A program made the translations under genes and the position numbers. From assembly GCA_032089155.1 (NCBI GenBank), contig DAMDEV010000090.1, forward strand, positions 1 to 10,307: 10,307 nucleotides of DNA. The letters are read 5' to 3'. Of the stretch, positions 6,020-10,307 are shown piece by piece. The stretch comes from Faucicola sp032089155. Lineage in GTDB: Bacteria; Pseudomonadota; Gammaproteobacteria; Pseudomonadales; Moraxellaceae. A model generated the notes under the pieces. That model had not been told where the DNA came from, searched no databases, and worked only from the letters and a program-made list of their open reading frames with translations. Numbering within the stretch: position 1 is the first letter of the stretch; each line of letters begins with the position of its first letter.

Positions 6020-6075
6020 AGCCGCAAATTTTTCTATTATTTTCCCAACTTTTCCCGAAGCAAGCGGAACTTTCT

Positions 6076-9000
6076 ATGACTATCATCGCTGGATACCCAT
6101 TTTTAACCGATTTTCAAACCACCAAACTGCTAAATTCCCTTAGCCAAAAAACCAATCTCAAAATCACTCACTTAAAAAGCCAGCAAGTTTATATTTTTTC
6201 TAAGGATTTGGCAGAACACAATTATAAGAAAGCAGTAGATTTGCTCAATCATGGTGACGAAATCGCGCTCAATCAAGCAAGCCCAGATGAAAACCAAGGT
6301 GAGAATCAAAATGAAAACCAAGAGGCGCTGCAAATTATCGTCAGCCCACGTTTTGGTACAATTAGCCCTTGGGCAAGTAAAGCGACGGACATTTTTAACA
6401 ATTGTGAGATAGCGATTGAACGTGTTGAGCGCTTGGTGGTGTATACGCTCATAGGCGAAAATTTGCCTGAAAAGCTACCGCATGATATCGAGATGATGTT
6501 GTACGACCGCATGACCCAAAGCCTATTTTATGATTTGGCAAAGGCTCAGCACTTATTCGATGACCACGAGCCAGCACCGCTCAACCATGTCGATGTGATG
6601 GGCAAAGGGCGTGAGGCGTTAGAGTCCGCCAACCGTGAGTTCGGTTTTGCGTTATCGAGCCAAGATATTGACTACTTGATGGATGCTTATGTTAATGCGC
6701 TGAAGCGCAATCCGACCGATGTTGAGCTCATGATGTTTGCCCAAGCCAACTCGGAGCATTGCCGCCACAAGATTTTTAACGCTCAATGGACGATTGATGG
6801 CGAAGTACAGCCAAAATCCTTGTTTGGCATGATTAAAAATACCTTTCAACAAAATCCCAACGACATTTTATCCGCCTATAAAGACAATGCTGCGGTGGTC
6901 AAAGGACATGACGGACAGCGTTTTTATCCGCTTTTAAACACTCAAAATAACCACTTGGAATACGATTTTCACCAAGAGCCGATTGATATTTTGATGAAAG
7001 TAGAAACCCACAATCACCCCACGGCGATTGCCCCGTATTCGGGAGCGGCGACAGGCTCAGGCGGGGAAATCCGTGACGAAGGGGCGACAGGGCGGGGCGG
7101 TAAGCCAAAAGCAGGCTTGGCAGGATTCCATGTGTCGCATTTGCAGTTGCCTGATATGCCAGAAAAATGGGAGCACAGCGGAAAAGTCTCCACGGCTGAC
7201 TACGGCAAGCCCGCGCGTATGGCGTCCGCATTAGAAATCATGACCCAAGCGCCGCTTGGTAGTGCGGCGTTTTCCAATGAATTTGGTCGTCCAAATCTGG
7301 TCGGTTATTTTCGCTCATTTCAATTGGATACCTCAAAAGACCAAGATGGCAGCCAAATGCGCGGCTACCACAAACCTATTATGATTGCCGGTGGTTACGG
7401 TAATATCAAACGCAATTTGGTGGAAAAAAATCCGATTCAGCAAGGCGATTTGCTGATTGTGCTAGGGGGTCCTGCCATGCAAATCGGCTTGGGGGGTGGC
7501 GCGGCAAGTTCGGTGGATAGTGGTGAGCTTGATGAAGGCCTGGATTTTGCGTCAGTACAACGTGACAATGCCGAGATGGAACGCCGCTGTCAAGAAGTCA
7601 TTGACCGCTGCTGGGCGATGGCGGGAAACCAGCCAGATGAAGATAACAATCCGATTGTGTCGATTCATGACGTGGGCGCAGGTGGTTTGTCAAACGCCAT
7701 GCCTGAGCTTGTGAATGACCATGAACTTGGTGCGGTGTTAAACTTGCGTAAAGTGCCGTCGCTTGAGCATGGCATGTCGCCAATGGCGATTTGGTCAAAT
7801 GAAGCCCAAGAGCGTTACGTATTGGCAATCCGTCCACAGAGCCGTGAGCTATTTGATAGTATCTGTGAGCGCGAGCGCTGCCCGTATGCGATTTTGGGTG
7901 AAGCGACTGACGTGCGTGAGTTGGTGGTCAATGACCCACTACTCAACACCAAAGGTGACCAACAACCGGTCGATATGCCCCTACAAGTGCTACTCGGTGG
8001 CACGCCAAAAATGCAGCGTAGCTTTAGCCGTAGCACGCCAACACTGCAAGCGTTAAATCTTGATAAAGTCGATTTGGCTGAAGCGGTCAAAGACGTTCTG
8101 CGTCATCCAACGGTTGCCAGTAAATCTTTCTTAATTAGCATTGGCGATCGTTCCATCACGGGTATGGTAGTACGTGACCAATATGTTGGACGTTACCAAG
8201 TGCCAGTGGCAGACTGTGCTGTCACCGCTTCTGCTCTCATCCCTGTCGATGGCAAACCGATGACAGGCGAAGCCATGAGTATGGGCGAGCGTAGCCCAGT
8301 TGCTTTGATTAATCCTGCCGCATCTGCGCGCCTTGCCGTTGCCGAAGCCATTACCAATATCGCAGGGGCGAATATCGCCAAGCTATCAGACATTACCTTG
8401 TCGGCGAACTGGATGGCTGCCTGTGGCGAAGACAAAGAAGACCAAGCCTTGTTTGATGCGGTGTATGCGGTGGGCGAAGCACTTTGTCCGGCACTTGGCA
8501 TTGCCATTCCTGTGGGTAAAGACAGCTTGTCGATGCGGGCAAATTGGTCAGATGAGCAAGCAAACAAGTCTGTGGTGTCACCTATGTCGCTCATTATCAC
8601 GGCCTTTGCCCCTGTGCAAGATGTCACCAAAACCCTAACCCCAGAATTGCTAACCAGCTCGGCGCTTGGCGAAACCGCCTTTTATCGTTTAGACTTATCA
8701 AAAGGTCAGTTCCGTTTGGGTGGCTCAATCCTTGCCCAAACCCTAAGCCAACTGGGTGATACTTGCCCAGACCTGGATAGTCCGCAAGATTTAATCAACT
8801 TCTTTGAATTTATTCAGCAAGCCAACGATCAAGGCTTAATCACGGCATATCATGACATTGGGGATGGCGGTTTGCTTGCCACCATTGCTGAGATGCAATT
8901 CACCAGTCGTCAAGGCGTGAAATTGGTGTTATCTGATGACAATTTACTCGGTCAATTGTTTGCTGAGGAACTCGGCGCGGTGATTCAAGTTAAAACCCAT

Positions 9001-10083
9001 CAGGTGGCTCAATTGCTAGCGCTTGCCGAAACCACAGGCGTCAGCGAGTTGTTAAGCTTGGTCGGTCAAAGCACCGATGAAGACAGTTTACTCATCCAAA
9101 CGGCCACGCAAAATTTACGTTTTGAGCGTAGCGAGCTTGAGCAAGAATGGAGCAAAGTGGGCTACCATATCGCCAAAAACCGTGACAACCCCGAATGCGT
9201 ACAACAAGCCTTTGATTTGATTGGTGATAAATCCCATCAAGGCTTAATTGCGCAAGCCAATTATGATCTCAACCAAGCGATTGAAGCGCCCTACATCAAT
9301 AGCCGCAGCGTACAGCCCAAAGTCGCCATTTTGCGTGAGCAAGGCGTGAATGGTCAGCTAGAAATGGCGGCAGGCTTTAAACGCGCAGGACTAGAAGCCG
9401 TCGATGTGCATATGAGTGATTTGCTCAAAGGGCGTGTCAACTTGCGTGACTTTGATGGGCTCGTGGCTTGTGGTGGCTTTAGTTATGGCGATGTGCTTGG
9501 CGCTGGCGCTGGCTGGGCAAAATCGGTACTGTTCCATGACGAACTACGTATGCAATTTGTGCGATTCTTTACCCGACCAGAAACCTTCTCGCTTGGCGTG
9601 TGTAACGGCTGTCAGATGATGAGCCAGCTTAAAGACTTGATCCCAGGCGCAGAGAACTTCCCCCGTTTTATCGCCAATAAATCGGCACGGTTTGAAGCGC
9701 GCACGGTGAATGTGAAAATTGAACGTACCAAGTCGGTGCTGTTAAAAGGCATGCAAGAGAGCATTCTACCGATAGCGGTGGCACATGGCGAAGGCTTTGC
9801 AACGTTGAGCGATACCGATATCGCAGGGATGAGCGCACATGGGCAAATTGTGATGCGTTATGTGAACAGTCACGGCACAGCAACCGAGCATTATCCGCTC
9901 AATCCAAACGGCTCACCGCAAGGGGTGACAGGGATTTGTAGTACCGATGGGCGTGTGACCTTGATGATGCCACACCCAGAGCGCAATTTGATGGCGTATA
10001 ACCACAGCTGGAAACCTGAAGCTTGGGACAATGACGGGGCGTGGATGCGGATGTTTAGAAATGCCCGGGCATTCTTAAGATAA
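6076..10083 (+). CDS. purL: Phosphoribosylformylglycinamidine synthase PurL (single-chain, large type)
   Basis: PurL converts formylglycinamide ribonucleotide, ATP and glutamine to the formylglycinamidine form, the fourth step of purine synthesis, in the cytoplasm. At 1335 residues it is the large fused gammaproteobacterial type (E. coli about 1295). Order: an N-terminal PurS-like domain; a linker with FAQANSEHCRHKIFNA; the first synthetase half with VETHNHPTAIAPYSGAATG and GGEIRDEGATGRGG; a second half with ANWMAACG and IPVGKDSLSM; and from about residue 1078 a class I glutamine amidotransferase. Its nucleophile is C1176 (GVCNGCQ), with H1300 and E1302 in MMPHPER completing the triad. All key motifs are intact. 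Residues 71-83 hold a low-complexity ENQ repeat absent from E. coli. ATG 6076 has a weak GGA ribosome-binding site 7 bases upstream. It appears monocistronic, with its own promoter and terminator. Confidence 0.97.
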   Translation: MTIIAGYPFLTDFQTTKLLNSLSQKTNLKITHLKSQQVYIFSKDLAEHNYKKAVDLLNHGDEIALNQASPDENQGENQNENQEALQIIVSPRFGTISPWASKATDIFNNCEIAIERVERLVVYTLIGENLPEKLPHDIEMMLYDRMTQSLFYDLAKAQHLFDDHEPAPLNHVDVMGKGREALESANREFGFALSSQDIDYLMDAYVNALKRNPTDVELMMFAQANSEHCRHKIFNAQWTIDGEVQPKSLFGMIKNTFQQNPNDILSAYKDNAAVVKGHDGQRFYPLLNTQNNHLEYDFHQEPIDILMKVETHNHPTAIAPYSGAATGSGGEIRDEGATGRGGKPKAGLAGFHVSHLQLPDMPEKWEHSGKVSTADYGKPARMASALEIMTQAPLGSAAFSNEFGRPNLVGYFRSFQLDTSKDQDGSQMRGYHKPIMIAGGYGNIKRNLVEKNPIQQGDLLIVLGGPAMQIGLGGGAASSVDSGELDEGLDFASVQRDNAEMERRCQEVIDRCWAMAGNQPDEDNNPIVSIHDVGAGGLSNAMPELVNDHELGAVLNLRKVPSLEHGMSPMAIWSNEAQERYVLAIRPQSRELFDSICERERCPYAILGEATDVRELVVNDPLLNTKGDQQPVDMPLQVLLGGTPKMQRSFSRSTPTLQALNLDKVDLAEAVKDVLRHPTVASKSFLISIGDRSITGMVVRDQYVGRYQVPVADCAVTASALIPVDGKPMTGEAMSMGERSPVALINPAASARLAVAEAITNIAGANIAKLSDITLSANWMAACGEDKEDQALFDAVYAVGEALCPALGIAIPVGKDSLSMRANWSDEQANKSVVSPMSLIITAFAPVQDVTKTLTPELLTSSALGETAFYRLDLSKGQFRLGGSILAQTLSQLGDTCPDLDSPQDLINFFEFIQQANDQGLITAYHDIGDGGLLATIAEMQFTSRQGVKLVLSDDNLLGQLFAEELGAVIQVKTHQVAQLLALAETTGVSELLSLVGQSTDEDSLLIQTATQNLRFERSELEQEWSKVGYHIAKNRDNPECVQQAFDLIGDKSHQGLIAQANYDLNQAIEAPYINSRSVQPKVAILREQGVNGQLEMAAGFKRAGLEAVDVHMSDLLKGRVNLRDFDGLVACGGFSYGDVLGAGAGWAKSVLFHDELRMQFVRFFTRPETFSLGVCNGCQMMSQLKDLIPGAENFPRFIANKSARFEARTVNVKIERTKSVLLKGMQESILPIAVAHGEGFATLSDTDIAGMSAHGQIVMRYVNSHGTATEHYPLNPNGSPQGVTGICSTDGRVTLMMPHPERNLMAYNHSWKPEAWDNDGAWMRMFRNARAFLR
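6289..6324 (+). repeat. Three 12-bp tandem units inside purL
   Basis: Three consecutive 12-base units, GAAAACCAAGGT, GAGAATCAAAAT and GAAAACCAAGAG, encode ENQG, ENQN and ENQE (PurL residues 72-83). The frame is kept, so copy number could change without breaking the protein. It sits in a linker of the N-terminal domain just before the conserved IIVSPRFGTISPW stretch. Confidence 0.75.
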
Positions 10084-10120
10084 AAGTTAAGATGAAAGTT
10101 AACATAGTTGATTTTTTTAT

Positions 10121-10148
10121 AAAAGGATGGCAACAGCTGTCCTTTTTT
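10121..10148 (+). terminator. purL intrinsic terminator
   Basis: The sequence folds into an 11-bp stem (10121-10131 with 10136-10146), including two G-U pairs, around an AACA tetraloop. Six T (10143-10148) close the 3' side. It begins 38 bases after the purL stop. Confidence 0.85.
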
Positions 10149-10262
10149 AATGACCTAACCTAACCCGCCTAAGGCAATAAAGGCTGTGACAGTAAAAATC
10201 TTGGCTTGGTCAAAAACTAGCAACAATTTACAAACAATACACGATAACAAGGGAAAGGTATA

Positions 10263-10297
10263 TGTTATAATAACTTAATCCTACATAGACTAAGTTA
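10263..10297 (+). promoter_or_regulatory. Extended -10 promoter with operator-like inverted repeat at the right edge
   Basis: TGT-TATAAT (10263-10271) is a perfect extended -10. The perfect repeat TAACTTA-N13-TAAGTTA (10271-10277 and 10291-10297) begins on its last base and spans the expected transcription start. No good -35 is found 16-18 bases upstream. The layout suggests a repressor-controlled promoter for a gene to the right; the regulator is unknown. Confidence 0.45.
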
Positions 10298-10307
10298 AGT
10301 TTCATTA

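Larger units (their letters stand above)
5727..6075. other. 349-bp divergent intergenic region with promoters for both flanking genes
   Basis: No coding frame is credible here. The left edge carries the ribosome-binding site and two -10-like boxes of the minus-strand FMN-binding gene; the right edge carries the purL promoter. Between them are an inverted repeat GCTTTT/AAAAGC (5851-5856 and 5874-5879), a possible extra + strand extended -10 TGG-TATAAA (5890-5898), and a CGTTAACG palindrome (5901-5908). No match to the E. coli PurR operator pattern was found. Confidence 0.6.
10084..10307. other. Non-coding 3' end of the window, after purL
   Basis: This 224-base stretch contains the purL terminator (10121-10148), then about 110 bases without recognisable features, then an extended -10 box and an inverted repeat at the right edge. 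No coding frame of credible length was seen; the promoter points to a gene starting beyond the window. Confidence 0.6.

Noticed and set aside
8193..8630. A 145-codon minus-strand open frame inside purL
   Set aside because: It lies entirely antisense to a conserved part of PurL and its translation resembles no protein family; it is a by-product of purL codon use.
1..10307. CRISPR array, insertion sequence, phage or toxin-antitoxin genes
   Set aside because: No regularly spaced repeats, transposase, integrase or small paired genes were seen; gene content is ordinary core metabolism.

Overview
The window looks like chromosomal DNA from a gammaproteobacterium of the Moraxellaceae, closest in character to Moraxella or Psychrobacter. 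This rests on the PurL, PgsA and Moa protein sequences, which resemble the E. coli family members but are clearly divergent, on moderate GC, and on AT-rich intergenic regions with TATAAT-type -10 boxes. The genus is an inference from reading alone; no database was searched. There are no mobile elements, tRNA or rRNA genes, or CRISPR arrays. All protein-coding genes are recognisable housekeeping or cofactor genes.

Left part (1-3011): a molybdenum-cofactor operon, moeA (3' part only), moaA, moaC, moaD, moaE, all on the + strand. MoaA and MoaC convert GTP to cyclic pyranopterin monophosphate. MoaD and MoaE form molybdopterin synthase, which adds the dithiolene sulfurs. MoeA inserts molybdate. 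moeA/moaA are nearly contiguous and moaC/moaD overlap. The only sizeable gap (1607-1734) carries its own -10 box and a perfect dyad, so moaCDE may have a second, separately controlled promoter. A TauE/SafE-type membrane permease (3053-3790) follows moaE closely and is probably co-transcribed.

Middle (3791-6075): a 629-bp non-coding region, then pgsA (phosphatidylglycerophosphate synthase, +), a shared bidirectional terminator, and a convergent small FMN-binding split-barrel protein of the general-stress-26 type (-). The 629-bp region is the most interesting part of the window. It holds a strong minus-strand intrinsic terminator that no minus-strand protein gene needs. The terminator loop reads TCACCTCCT, the anti-Shine-Dalgarno sequence of 16S rRNA. 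About 70 bp upstream on that strand is a plausible -10 box, and the predicted RNA would begin at the foot of a second hairpin. This is a candidate undescribed small RNA of about 100 nt. The same region holds a perfect 7-bp inverted repeat on the -35 element of the pgsA promoter.

Right part (6076-10307): purL, the large single-chain phosphoribosylformylglycinamidine synthase, with an extended -10 promoter and a clear terminator. After it comes a non-coding stretch with an extended -10 box followed by an inverted repeat, probably the control region of a gene beyond the window.
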